DNA of 53,452 nucleotides from JAWVZS01 sp964507825. GTDB lineage: Archaea; Thermoproteota; Nitrososphaeria; Nitrososphaerales; Nitrosopumilaceae. The DNA lies in assembly GCA_964507825.1 (NCBI GenBank), contig CAZDQM010000021.1, positions 1 to 53,452 of the forward strand, read 5' to 3'. Below are positions 33,184-40,971 of this stretch, in pieces. Both the position numbers and the translations under genes were made by a program. Below the pieces are notes generated by a model. The model ran no database searches, had not been told where the DNA came from, and worked only from the letters and a program-made list of their open reading frames with translations. Position 1 is the first letter of the stretch. The number at the start of each line of letters is the position of its first letter.

Positions 33184-35448
33184 CTACCTGTAGTAAGAGG
33201 CTACCATCTTTTCGCCTATCTTGAGATCCTTTTGTTCACGGACCTTCTTTACGGCCTCCTCAAAGTGCCCCATTGTAACCTTTGCCTTCTCGGCCTTTTC
33301 CTTGATATCGTCGGTGATGCCCTTTTCGGTCTTTGTGGCAGCGGCAATATTCTTCTTTCCAGTCCTAGGCTTTTCCTCTTCGGTCTCGTTGATCTCCATG
33401 TGGCCGTCTAGGATCTCGTGTATTACCAGTGATACGGCCGTGTTTGCAATGGCTGCCACGTCGGCACCGCTAAGCCCGTCGGTCATTGCGGCTAGCTTGT
33501 CCAAGTCAACGAACTCGTTGTTCTTGGGCTCGGCGATCATTGGAATCCTCTTTGTGGTTATTTCCAGTATCTTCTTTCTGCTCTCCTTGTACGGTAGCGG
33601 GATTTGAATGATTTTATCAAAGCGTCCGGGACGTAGCAGTGCGGGATCAATCATGTCTGCCCTGTTTGTTGCGGCAAGGACAACCACGCCGTGCATGTTC
33701 TCCATTCCATCCATCTCTGTCAACAGCTGGCTTACCACCCTTTCTGTAACTGCGGTCTCGCCGCCCGCGCCCCTGACTGGGGCAATTGAGTCAATCTCGT
33801 CAAAGAATACGACGCATGGGGAGGACTGCCTTGCTCGCTTGAAGATCTCCCTGATTCCTCGCTCGGACTCTCCGACCCATTTTGAGAGCAATTCTGGCCC
33901 CCTTACGGAGACAAAGTTCGCCTCGCTTTGTGTGGCAACTGCCTTTGCCAGCAGGGTCTTGCCTGTCCCACTTGGCCCGTGTAGCAGGATTCCTCGGGGC
34001 ATCCTGTGTCCTAATTTGTCATATAATTCCGGATGCTTTAGCGGCCATTCTACTGCCTCTTGAAGCTCCTTTTTTATCTCCTCTAGTCCGCCTACATCCT
34101 CCCATTTTACATCGGGATTCTCGATGAACACCTCTCTCATGCCTGACGGCGTCACCTCTATGATGGCCCTTTGAAAGTCGTCTGCATTTACCACTAGCTT
34201 GTCTAGGGTCTCGGTGGGTATCTTTTCGTCTTCTAGGTTGAGCTCGGGTAATAGTCTTCGCAGGCACTTCATGGCAGCCTCTTTGCACAAGTATTCTAGA
34301 TCCGCACCCACGTATCCGTGGCTGATCCCCGCAACCCTGTCCATGTTTACTCCGTCGGATAGTGGCATGTTCCTTGTATGTATTGCAAGGATGTCCTTGC
34401 GTCCCTTTTTGTCCGGCACCTTGATCTCGATCTCCCTGTCGAACCTTCCGGGACGTCTTAGTGCCGGATCGATTGCATTTGGCCTGTTTGTCGCCGAGAT
34501 AACTACGACCTTGCCTCTTGCCTCTAGGCCGTCCATCAGAGAAAGCATCTGCGAGACCACCCTCCTTTCAACCTCGCCGGTCACCTCTTCTCTCTTCGGG
34601 GCAATCGAGTCTATCTCGTCTACAAATATTATTGAGGGCGCCTTTTCCCTCGCCTCCTTGAAGATCTCCCTAAGCCTTGCCTCACTCTCACCGTAAAATT
34701 TTGACATTATTTCGGGACCCGATATGCTGATAAAATGGGCGTTGCTTTCGTTTGCAACCGCCTTTGCCAGCAGGGTCTTGCCTGTCCCGGGGGGTCCGTA
34801 CAACAGCACACCCTTTGGCGCCTCTATTCCAAGCTTTTCGAATATCTCCGGATGGCGCAACGGCAACTCGATCATCTCCCTTACCTTTTTTATCTCGTCT
34901 GTCAGCCCGCCGATGTCCTCGTAGGTCACCTGGGGGACGCCCCTTAACGTCTCGCCCTTTTCTGCAATGTGGAATACCGTCTTTTGAGTTACTAGGACCG
35001 CATCGGCCGCTGGGGTCACTCCTATCACCTGGAAGGTAAGCCTTCCGCCAAAATACGGGACCATGACATTATCTCCCTTGATCAGCGGAACGCTTTCGAG
35101 CGCATCGGCAAGGTACCTCTCGTCTATGGGAGGGATTGACTCTAGCGGCGCGACTACTACTTTTTCAGCGGCTACTGCCTTTATCTTCCTGACTGATATC
35201 GTATCGCCGATGGCAATTCCCGAATTGTTTCTGCCTAGCCCGTCGATCCTGATTATTCCCTTCCCTTCGTCTGACGGGTACAGCGGCAGGCATTTTGCAA
35301 CGGTCCTGCGCTTTCCCTTGATCTCAATGACGTCACCCGTTGAGGCGCTCAGCGTATCCATGGAGTCATAATCAATTCTTGCAACCCCTCTTCCGACATC
35401 CCTAGTGTATGCCTCTAAAACCTTGAGGGAAAGGGCGTTACTACTCAT
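33184..35448 (-). CDS. cdc48: Cdc48/VCP-type AAA+ ATPase
   Basis: A 754-residue protein. The N-domain (double-psi beta barrel) covers about residues 1-180, followed by two AAA modules, each with Walker A (GPPGTGKTLLAKA and GPSGTGKTLLAKA) and Walker B (FVDEIDSIAPKR and FFDEIDSIAPVR) motifs. It unfolds substrates for the proteasome. The C-terminus ends in Tyr-Tyr-Arg, resembling the HbYX motif that docks AAA rings on the 20S proteasome. A TATA-like box (GATATAAAAAATAG on the minus strand, 35470-35483) lies just upstream. Confidence 0.96.
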   Translation of the reverse strand: MSSNALSLKVLEAYTRDVGRGVARIDYDSMDTLSASTGDVIEIKGKRRTVAKCLPLYPSDEGKGIIRIDGLGRNNSGIAIGDTISVRKIKAVAAEKVVVAPLESIPPIDERYLADALESVPLIKGDNVMVPYFGGRLTFQVIGVTPAADAVLVTQKTVFHIAEKGETLRGVPQVTYEDIGGLTDEIKKVREMIELPLRHPEIFEKLGIEAPKGVLLYGPPGTGKTLLAKAVANESNAHFISISGPEIMSKFYGESEARLREIFKEAREKAPSIIFVDEIDSIAPKREEVTGEVERRVVSQMLSLMDGLEARGKVVVISATNRPNAIDPALRRPGRFDREIEIKVPDKKGRKDILAIHTRNMPLSDGVNMDRVAGISHGYVGADLEYLCKEAAMKCLRRLLPELNLEDEKIPTETLDKLVVNADDFQRAIIEVTPSGMREVFIENPDVKWEDVGGLEEIKKELQEAVEWPLKHPELYDKLGHRMPRGILLHGPSGTGKTLLAKAVATQSEANFVSVRGPELLSKWVGESERGIREIFKRARQSSPCVVFFDEIDSIAPVRGAGGETAVTERVVSQLLTEMDGMENMHGVVVLAATNRADMIDPALLRPGRFDKIIQIPLPYKESRKKILEITTKRIPMIAEPKNNEFVDLDKLAAMTDGLSGADVAAIANTAVSLVIHEILDGHMEINETEEEKPRTGKKNIAAATKTEKGITDDIKEKAEKAKVTMGHFEEAVKKVREQKDLKIGEKMVASYYR

Positions 35449-35512
35449 ACCAAAATGGCTACTGTCTATTTTTTATATCTTTGGCGTTGGGTAGAGTTTG
35501 TTGTATAACCGC

Positions 35513-35659
35513 TCAAAAGTCGGTCACATTCCTGTCCGTGACGCCGATCCCAAACATAAAGAGCATTATTCCAAGCATCACGGGCCCAAACGACGTGCAG
35601 TCGATAAACGATCTCGTACGTACGTCCGCATCCCATTCACGCGTCGCTAGTGTTACCAT
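35513..35659 (-). CDS. Possible small membrane peptide (48 aa)
   Basis: From ATG 35657-35659 a 48-residue frame has a polar N-terminal half and a hydrophobic stretch (FGPVMLGIMLFMFGIGV) before TGA. A longer reading of 183 residues up to 36064 runs through the GC-rich structured region and looks non-protein-like. The short form is possible but weak. Confidence 0.3.
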   Translation of the reverse strand: MVTLATREWDADVRTRSFIDCTSFGPVMLGIMLFMFGIGVTDRNVTDF

Positions 35660-35689
35660 GTGTTGCATGTGGCGTGCCCCGTCTGGGTA

Positions 35690-36013
35690 GCTGATCATCT
35701 TGGTCCCGGGCCTGAGTCCGACAAGCGGGAGACCGTAACACGGGGACGCGTCGAATTCAAGTCTATGGCGGCGGGCCGGTTGCGTGGCCTTGTTGCAATG
35801 CGACACGCCGGCGTGCCCTACTGGGTAATCTATCTTCTCGCCTTCGCGCCCCGTCCTGCTTCCTTCACCTGACTTCTTTGTCCCTTGGACTGCCAACGGG
35901 ATCTTCGCCGCGGCCCTTTCTGAACGCCATCCGCCTTGCGTTGTAAAGCGAGGGCTGTGACGTCGGCAAGTCGGGGGCCTCATAATAGGCAAGCCGGGCC
36001 TTGTATTATTTGC
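35690..36013 (-). ncRNA. Candidate structured RNA, unidentified
   Basis: A GC-rich block of about 320 nt in an otherwise A/T-richer island. Read on the minus strand, stems nest: CCGAC/GTCGG and GGCC/GGCC close the ends, ATGGCG/CGCCAT and GGGCCG/CGGCCC come next, and inside lie CCCGT/ACGGG, GTCC-AAG-GGAC and CACGCC-GGCGTG. Likely loops are purine-rich on the minus strand, favouring that direction. Near the 3' end, CCCGCTTGTCGG and TAGACTTGAATTCGAC vaguely recall conserved RNase P segments, and ACAAGGCCACG resembles its CR-IV, but the expected order does not fit well. SRP RNA is excluded because a clear one exists at 39.6 kb. Identity open. Confidence 0.4.
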
Positions 36014-36206
36014 TAGCGCCCCGTCATGCCTAACGTGCAGCGTCACCATCTCCATTCGTAACACCGCGGTCTAGATATCCTTCAAGATCAAAATGTTGTG
36101 ATGGAACATGTTAGGCCAATCTGTCAAACCGTTTTAGGCTGGCACGTACAGGAAGAGTCGTTCCATGATTCACAAATCCCGTATCATAGACAGGTTATGC
36201 ATATGA

Positions 36207-36791
36207 CGACCTGACCTTGTACTAAATTAGTTGAGAGATAATATGATGACATCAGCGGAGAAGAGACAGTTAGAACGCGAATGGAGATCACAAGCCGCAA
36301 CAAGATTGTATATGATAGACTCCATAACCTCAGAAGAGATCATCGTCACCTATCACATCATTCAGAATACGATCAGCCGCTTGGACACATCAAGATGAGA
36401 GAACTGGAGACGCTGGTTGCTCGGTGCGAAGGTGTTCCATTTTCGACAGAACAGCTGACCACACTTAGAAAGGCGGCAATCTTGTTTGAGGGGGATCATC
36501 AGGCTAGACCTATTCGTTGACGGCAACAAGAGGACGGCCCTGACGGTCGTCTAGGTGTTTCTCAACAGCAACAAGCACATAATGATAATCCCGTAGAACT
36601 ACTCCAACTTTGCATGTAATATCGCGCGGTATTGTGTATCGGATACGGAAAAATCCTTGGGTAGAATCACCCGCTGGTTGGACAGGCACTCTGCTAGAAT
36701 AACACAAAGGGACAAGGCACGAAGCCTGATTTGGTTCCATGCATATTTGCCGTTTTATATTGTATAATTTGATCCGTACTAGGTCAGGTCG
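36207..36791. repeat. 16-bp inverted repeats bordering Fic/Doc relic
   Basis: CGACCTGACCTTGTAC at 36207-36222 and GTACTAGGTCAGGTCG at 36776-36791 are inverted copies matching at 15 of 16 positions. They enclose 585 bp containing the broken Fic/Doc gene and little else. This looks like the ends of a small transposable unit, or paired regulator sites. No clear target-site duplication is visible outside. Confidence 0.7.
36243..36767 (+). pseudogene. Broken Fic/Doc-family gene
   Basis: Three segments join into one Fic/Doc protein. Frame 1 (from ATG 36243) gives SEEIIVTYHIIQNTISRLD. After a shift near 36390, frame 2 gives MRELETLVARCEGVPFSTEQ..KAAILFEG. A shift back near 36490, in a run of five G, returns to frame 1 with GIIRLDLFVDGNKRTALTVV, the Fic active-site loop. 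TAG codons at 36552-36554 and 36594-36596 interrupt it, and the rest (NIARYCVSDTEKS..TRWLDRHS) fits the family C-terminus, ending at TAA 36765-36767. The motif's catalytic His is replaced (LDLF for NHPF). Fic/Doc enzymes transfer AMP or phosphate to proteins; this copy cannot. Confidence 0.75.
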
Positions 36792-36891
36792 ACTGAAGGT
36801 ATTATACCTGAAATTTCAAAACGAATAATACATCCGGGTATGAATCTCGAATTAACCTAAGTGTGTACTTTGATCCGACTCAATGATATAC

Positions 36892-37035
36892 ATGACTATG
36901 AACTATATAGTTGATATCATGAACCCACAATACGATGACTTTGATGAATCCTACGAGGATGAAATCGCCTGTACATATGACACTCACGAAGAATTCAAGG
37001 CCGTAATGCAGGCATGGATACAGAAAGGGGAATGA
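36892..37035 (+). CDS. Small acidic protein, partner of next gene
   Basis: A 47-residue frame from ATG 36892 (38 residues from 36919). It is rich in D, E and Y (YDDFDESYEDEIACTYDTHEEF) and ends in a short helix (KAVMQAWIQKGE). The basic 83-residue gene begins 6 bases after its stop. The small acidic/small basic pairing resembles toxin-antitoxin layouts, but neither protein matches a family I know. Confidence 0.5.
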   Translation: MTMNYIVDIMNPQYDDFDESYEDEIACTYDTHEEFKAVMQAWIQKGE

Positions 37036-37041
37036 GAATCA

Positions 37042-37293
37042 ATGGGGAGAAAGTTCTCACCCTCGAATTTTTTCAAGGATGACCTTAGGGATCAAAGGCT
37101 CAGTCCTGACGCGCAGAAAAGAGCAATGCAGGCATCGAAATCGATATCGCGCTGGATCGACACACTGTCTACGTTTGGACTAGTCGCCGATATGGTCAAA
37201 GGATACATGTCTATCGACAAAGGAATCTATGTCGAATGGGTGTACACAAGCAAGAAAGACCGCATCTTGTCTAGAAGAATCAGATTCAAATGA
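37042..37293 (+). CDS. Small basic protein of unknown family (83 aa)
   Basis: An 83-residue basic protein (MGRKFSPSNFFKDDLRDQR..., C-terminus KKDRILSRRIRFK) with no membrane helix. A predicted helix around SPDAQKRAMQASKSISRWIDTL is amphipathic. It follows the acidic 38-47-residue gene by 6 bases, probably translated from one mRNA. Codon and base use are like the neighbouring intergenic DNA, A/T richer than core genes. A toxin role is only a guess from context. Confidence 0.55.
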   Translation: MGRKFSPSNFFKDDLRDQRLSPDAQKRAMQASKSISRWIDTLSTFGLVADMVKGYMSIDKGIYVEWVYTSKKDRILSRRIRFK

Positions 37294-37470
37294 TGGTCTG
37301 GTGCAAATTCATGATATGGGCACGTCCTTACTAACACACTGTCGAGTTCATACAAGTCGGGACATCGGATGTCAAACACGTCTACCATGTAGCCGAATCA
37401 GAAACAGAATTTTTAGGTGGAGGTGGAATCTGCAGTCTCCATAAACTTGCGCACTTTATGGTGCAGTACT
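37294..37470 (+). other. Open fragment without start
   Basis: After a TAA at 37332-37334 a frame of about 43 codons stays open to 37463-37465 and reads naturally (VEFIQVGTSDVKHVYHVAE..., SLHKLAHFMVQY), but no start codon lies at its head. Probably a gene fragment. No family recognised. Confidence 0.3.
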
Positions 37471-38060
37471 AACCACCTGATCGTATATCATGCTACTTCC
37501 GGCGGCAGATACCTTGCATTTGGAATAGCAACAATCTTGACTCGTGTTGGATTGTGAATGTCAATCATGTTGGGATGGGTAGATTCCTCTACGTCGCATC
37601 CAAACAATTCCGTGACAAATTGCTGAAAGGTATGACTACTAGACCACGTCCTTCCTGTCAATAGAGATTATCTCCACTCTCCGGTTCGTTTGTTATGTCG
37701 TGCCGCCGCAACGCGTCCTCATGGAGAACTAGCCTTGAATCGTTATAATTTCTCGTCATTTCCACTCATACGATTAACTCGTGGTACTCTGCACGTACCT
37801 ACACAATAACCATCACATGACCTTTTTTCCATATGTATTTGCTTCAATCCATCCATCTGTTGACGATCTGACGAAAATGGTATATGAAAATGTCTGGGAA
37901 AGGAGTACGGCAAGTTATCGTGACCTAAGAGGCATCGACCTCGACCGACGCCTGAATATCTTCCACTTGCTGTCTCTGGCATGCCGGTTCCCGCCGTCTT
38001 GCCCGACGTCCTACCACTAGGGACAAGGTGCAGACGCATGAAGTTGTGGTAAAAATATAG
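37470..38060 (+). pseudogene. Possible TAXI-type solute-binding protein remnant
   Basis: Scattered open pieces read like a TRAP transporter solute receptor of the TAXI family: near 37480-37550 YHATSGGRYLAFGIATIL recalls the N-terminal glycine-rich strand, and 37850-37960 SVDDLTKMVYENVWE..YRDLRGIDLDRRLN recalls the C-terminal helix region; a shifted frame then gives VSGMPVPAVLP. The total length is about half of a normal gene, with several stops between. Similarity is by eye only. Confidence 0.3.
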
Positions 38061-38183
38061 CTCGGTCAGCATGGGTTCGGGAAGGCATCAGATCACCAAC
38101 CTTCCAAAGAATTTCTGGTCACTACTTACCGGCACCTTGCAATCATAAGCTTAAAATCGGAAGGATTGCGACCCACAATTCAC

Positions 38184-38915
38184 ATGGGTAAGAGACCGTT
38201 AGTCAGAAGGCGTGGACGTGGAGGAATGCAATTCAGGGCATCTGTCACCGGCAAGGTGGCCGATGCAAAGTATCCGGGTTATCCACTCCGTGAACAGCAC
38301 GAGGGAGAGATAATTGATCTTGTCCATGAACGGGGCCGCGACGCCCCACTTGCAAAGGTAAGGTTTGAGGACGGCTCGATCTCATTCGTACCCGCGGTCA
38401 TTGGGACTAGGGTAGGAAGCGTCATGCAGTTCGGACTGAAATCAAAGATTGAGGGCGGCAACGTAATCAGCATTCAAAATATTCCTGACGGCACGATCGT
38501 GTGCAACGTCGAACGCCACTTTTGCGACGGCGGCGCAATCGTAAAGTCGGCAGGGACCGGCGCAACGGTATTCTCCCACGGTGATGACGGCGTCACCTTA
38601 AAGCTGCCATCTGGCAAATTCATTACATTAAACCCAAAGAACCGCGCAATGATCGGCTCGTTGTCTGGCGGCGGAGCATCTGAACGGCCGCTGATGAGCG
38701 CGGGCGGGAAATGGAGAAAGTTCCGCGCACGAGGCAGAAAATATCCGCTGGTCAGGGGAGTTGCACAGGCCGCCTACGTACACCCGCATGGAGGCGGAAG
38801 GCACCAGCACGTCGGGCAGAGTTCAACTGTGTCACGCGATGCACCCCCGGGTGCCAAGGTTGGAAGCATTGCGGCAAGAAAGACCGGCAGGGCTAGGATC
38901 AAGGACAGAAGGTAG
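38184..38915 (+). CDS. rpl2: Ribosomal protein L2 (uL2)
   Basis: About 243 residues from ATG 38184. The conserved GVAQAAYVHPHGGGRHQHVG segment with the peptidyl-transferase-centre His, the ARNGG-type glycine-rich zone (MSAGGKWRKFRARGRKYP) and the basic C-terminus are present. TTG at 38166 would add six residues. It stands alone, away from other ribosomal protein genes, with a TATA-like box (GCTTAAAAT, 38149-38157) ahead. Confidence 0.95.
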   Translation: MGKRPLVRRRGRGGMQFRASVTGKVADAKYPGYPLREQHEGEIIDLVHERGRDAPLAKVRFEDGSISFVPAVIGTRVGSVMQFGLKSKIEGGNVISIQNIPDGTIVCNVERHFCDGGAIVKSAGTGATVFSHGDDGVTLKLPSGKFITLNPKNRAMIGSLSGGGASERPLMSAGGKWRKFRARGRKYPLVRGVAQAAYVHPHGGGRHQHVGQSSTVSRDAPPGAKVGSIAARKTGRARIKDRR

Positions 38916-38961
38916 CATTTCGGCCTAAAATTGATTAATGGCCTTCCAAGAATGCACTTGA

Positions 38962-39237
38962 ATGGCACAGCGAATTCACCTGTTTGTAACCGGCAAGGTC
39001 CAAGGCGTCTTCTTCAGGCAGGCGCTCAAGGTTACCGCCCGGAAGAACAACGTATGTGGCTGGGTCAAGAACCTCAAGGATGGGCGCGTCGAGGCGGTCC
39101 TAGAGGGGGAGGATCTCAATGTAAGCAAGGTAGTAGAATGGGCGCACGCGGGTCCTGCAAATGCTAGGGTGGAGGACGTTGAGATCAGAAACGGGGATTA
39201 TGTGGGAGAATTTTCAAAGTTTGACGTGCTGTACTAG
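38962..39237 (+). CDS. acyP: Acylphosphatase
   Basis: A 91-residue enzyme that hydrolyses carboxyl-phosphate bonds. The active-site loop GKVQGVFFRQALKVTA holds the catalytic Arg, and GWVKNLKDGRVEAVLEG has the catalytic Asn. Length is standard. Its stop overlaps the stop of the next gene on the other strand by four bases. Confidence 0.95.
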   Translation: MAQRIHLFVTGKVQGVFFRQALKVTARKNNVCGWVKNLKDGRVEAVLEGEDLNVSKVVEWAHAGPANARVEDVEIRNGDYVGEFSKFDVLY

Positions 39238-39563
39238 CGCATGGCATCAAATGCCCCTCTTAGCAACGGCTTTGTGCTTTCAAGGTCGTCCATCGATGAG
39301 ACCGTGACAGTGTCAAACGGTTCCCTGCGGCCCCTTTGAATCTTGATGACGACATGATCGTCTTCTGGCGCCACGTCTGCAAACCATCGAAGCGCGATGG
39401 ACTTGCCAAACACTATCCTGTGCATCCTTACGTCCTCGACTACGTTGTCGGCTAGGTCGAGGCAGTATGCCCTGACGGCATCATACAATGGACGCGTACC
39501 TTCCGGTATACTGTTCCTGAACTCCTCGTAGCTTCGACCCCCGGCCGAAAACGATCCGTACAT
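39234..39563 (-). CDS. DUF5655-like small protein
   Basis: About 109 residues from ATG 39563. The pattern EGTRPLYDAVRAYCLDLADNVVEDVRMHRIVFGKSIALRWFADVAPEDDHVVIKIQ resembles DUF5655-type domains (LYDxLRxxxL..., then strand-rich hydrophobic part). No catalytic residues are known. The extra upstream residues up to 39638 lack homologous features and would run toward the SRP RNA 3' end, so I shorten it. Confidence 0.65.
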   Translation of the reverse strand: MYGSFSAGGRSYEEFRNSIPEGTRPLYDAVRAYCLDLADNVVEDVRMHRIVFGKSIALRWFADVAPEDDHVVIKIQRGRREPFDTVTVSSMDDLESTKPLLRGAFDAMR

Positions 39564-39642
39564 GCAACCAGATTTTGATATGATGGTATATAGTAGTAGC
39601 CCTACCGGTTCCGGTCTAGACTGACAACCCCGTTTCAAGGCA

Positions 39643-39899
39643 TGTAAGATCCGCCACGTTGACGAAGAAGCGCGGATGCCCCACCTTAGGACTGCTCCCT
39701 CCCGGACCTCGTCCCTTTCGATGGCTCAGGCTTGAAAATCATCCCTTCGGATGTTTCCAGCCTTGCAACCGCCCGCTTCGGCGTGATTTCATTTCCACAT
39801 GTCAAGTGGGAATTGCCCTTCTAGAGATTTACCCAGTAGTTACTGATCTCTGCATTAGCCGGTTTCAGAACAGGGCACGGCTGGCACCCCGATCCTACC
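39643..39899 (-). ncRNA. ffs: Signal recognition particle RNA (archaeal 7S)
   Basis: The scaffold RNA of the SRP. Helix 8 carries AGGTCCGGGAGGGAGCAG (39692-39709), the conserved SRP54-binding element; helix 6 is CATCC-GAAG-GGATG (39740-39753) with a GNAR tetraloop. The 5' Alu part shows CTGTTCTGAAACCGGC after a GGGG run, typical of archaeal SRP RNA. The ends pair: GTAGGATC (39891-39898) with GATCTTAC (39645-39652). About 257 nt, a little short for the family; ends are estimates. The helix 8 loop reads GGGA instead of the usual GGAA. The 5' end overlaps the TtuA-like stop codon. Confidence 0.88.
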
Positions 39900-40860
39900 T
39901 ACTACCAGTAATACTACGACGTCTTGTTATATTTGCATTAGGCCCATTTCCCCTGAATTTGGAGATTATGCCGCATACGGAGCAGGTTTTTCCTGTGCAC
40001 CGGGCCCCACAATTGGCGCACCTGCCCCCCGTCCTGTCGTCTACACTCCTGACTATCTCTGAAACCCTTGTAACGGAATTGTACAGGTTGTTCTTGATTC
40101 CGGCATGCCGCTGCTCTAGCGAGTTTAAAAATTCGCGAATCTCTGTCCTGATTCCCTCGTTTGTGTGCGGGCACGGCTCCGTCTGGAATGGTATCTTGTT
40201 GGAAAATGCATAAAATACAATCTCTGACTCGTAAATCTCAGAGAACGGCTTGACCTTCCTTAACGATGTATCACGCGCGTCTGGCCGCGTCCACCCAATC
40301 CTGCCCACGTTGCCTGATAGCATGTTGATTAGATGAGTCTGCAGGACATCATCTAGATTGTGCGCAGTGGCCAATACGTCGGCCCCGATCCCTTCTGCCG
40401 CATGATCCATGGCGCGCCGTCTTAGGGTGCCGCAGATTGAACACGATGACACATTTTCATCACCCCTCTCTTCCAATGCGTCCTCTAGCGTCAGATCAAA
40501 TAATTCCTTGTAGGAAATGACGCTACATTTGACCTGCAGTTCTCTGCAGTAATTATTTACAATGCCGAGCGCCTCGTCGCGGTATCCTGGTATCCCCTCG
40601 TCTATTGTTATTGCATGAATACCAAAGTCATGCATCTTGGACATCTGATTTAGGACGTGAAGCAGGGCAAGTGAGTCCTTTCCGCCTGACACGGCTACTG
40701 CGACAAGATCGCCATACCTTATCATTTTATACTTTGAAATCGTCCTTGCAGTCTTGGCCATGATCGAATCCGTAAAACAATCCTTGCATAGGCCCTCACC
40801 AGAGTATCTTCTTGCGTATACTGCCGTATTCTCACATTTGTCGCACTGCACAATGGCCAC
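39895..40860 (-). CDS. tRNA 2-thiolation enzyme, TtuA/Ncs6-like
   Basis: A 321-residue PP-loop ATPase (SGGKDSLALLHVL). An N-terminal zinc finger (CDKCENTAVY..CKDC), the catalytic C-x2-C site (SSCSICGTLRRR) and a C-terminal zinc finger (CANCGARC..CSVCGII) match the TtuA/Ncs6/Ctu1 group, which thiolates U54 or U34 of tRNA. Which position cannot be told from sequence. Its stop lies within the SRP RNA 5' helix. Confidence 0.92.
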   Translation of the reverse strand: MAIVQCDKCENTAVYARRYSGEGLCKDCFTDSIMAKTARTISKYKMIRYGDLVAVAVSGGKDSLALLHVLNQMSKMHDFGIHAITIDEGIPGYRDEALGIVNNYCRELQVKCSVISYKELFDLTLEDALEERGDENVSSCSICGTLRRRAMDHAAEGIGADVLATAHNLDDVLQTHLINMLSGNVGRIGWTRPDARDTSLRKVKPFSEIYESEIVFYAFSNKIPFQTEPCPHTNEGIRTEIREFLNSLEQRHAGIKNNLYNSVTRVSEIVRSVDDRTGGRCANCGARCTGKTCSVCGIISKFRGNGPNANITRRRSITGSR

Positions 40861-40971
40861 ACGCCTTTTATCCTTATGACTCTTTAGGCGCCGGCTCTAG
40901 AATCATCCTGTGGCAAACAGGCCGTCTACTCTTATATTGCGCCTGCAAGTTACGGTTACCCAAGGGACGAC

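Noticed and set aside
35851..35875. AGGTGAAGGAAGCAGG resembling SRP helix 8
   Set aside because: It lacks the tetraloop stem, and a full SRP RNA with Alu part and helices 6 and 8 exists at 39.6 kb.
35513..36064. A 183-residue reading on the minus strand
   Set aside because: Most of it crosses the GC-rich folded region and its composition (clusters of R, P, G, T) is unlike a protein; only the last 48 residues could be a small membrane peptide.
37743..38072. A 109-residue minus-strand reading
   Set aside because: Opposite the better-supported TAXI-like fragment; no recognisable motif.
39659..40213. A 184-residue plus-strand reading
   Set aside because: It lies on the strand opposite the TtuA-like gene and the SRP RNA, both of which are well supported, and shows no domain.
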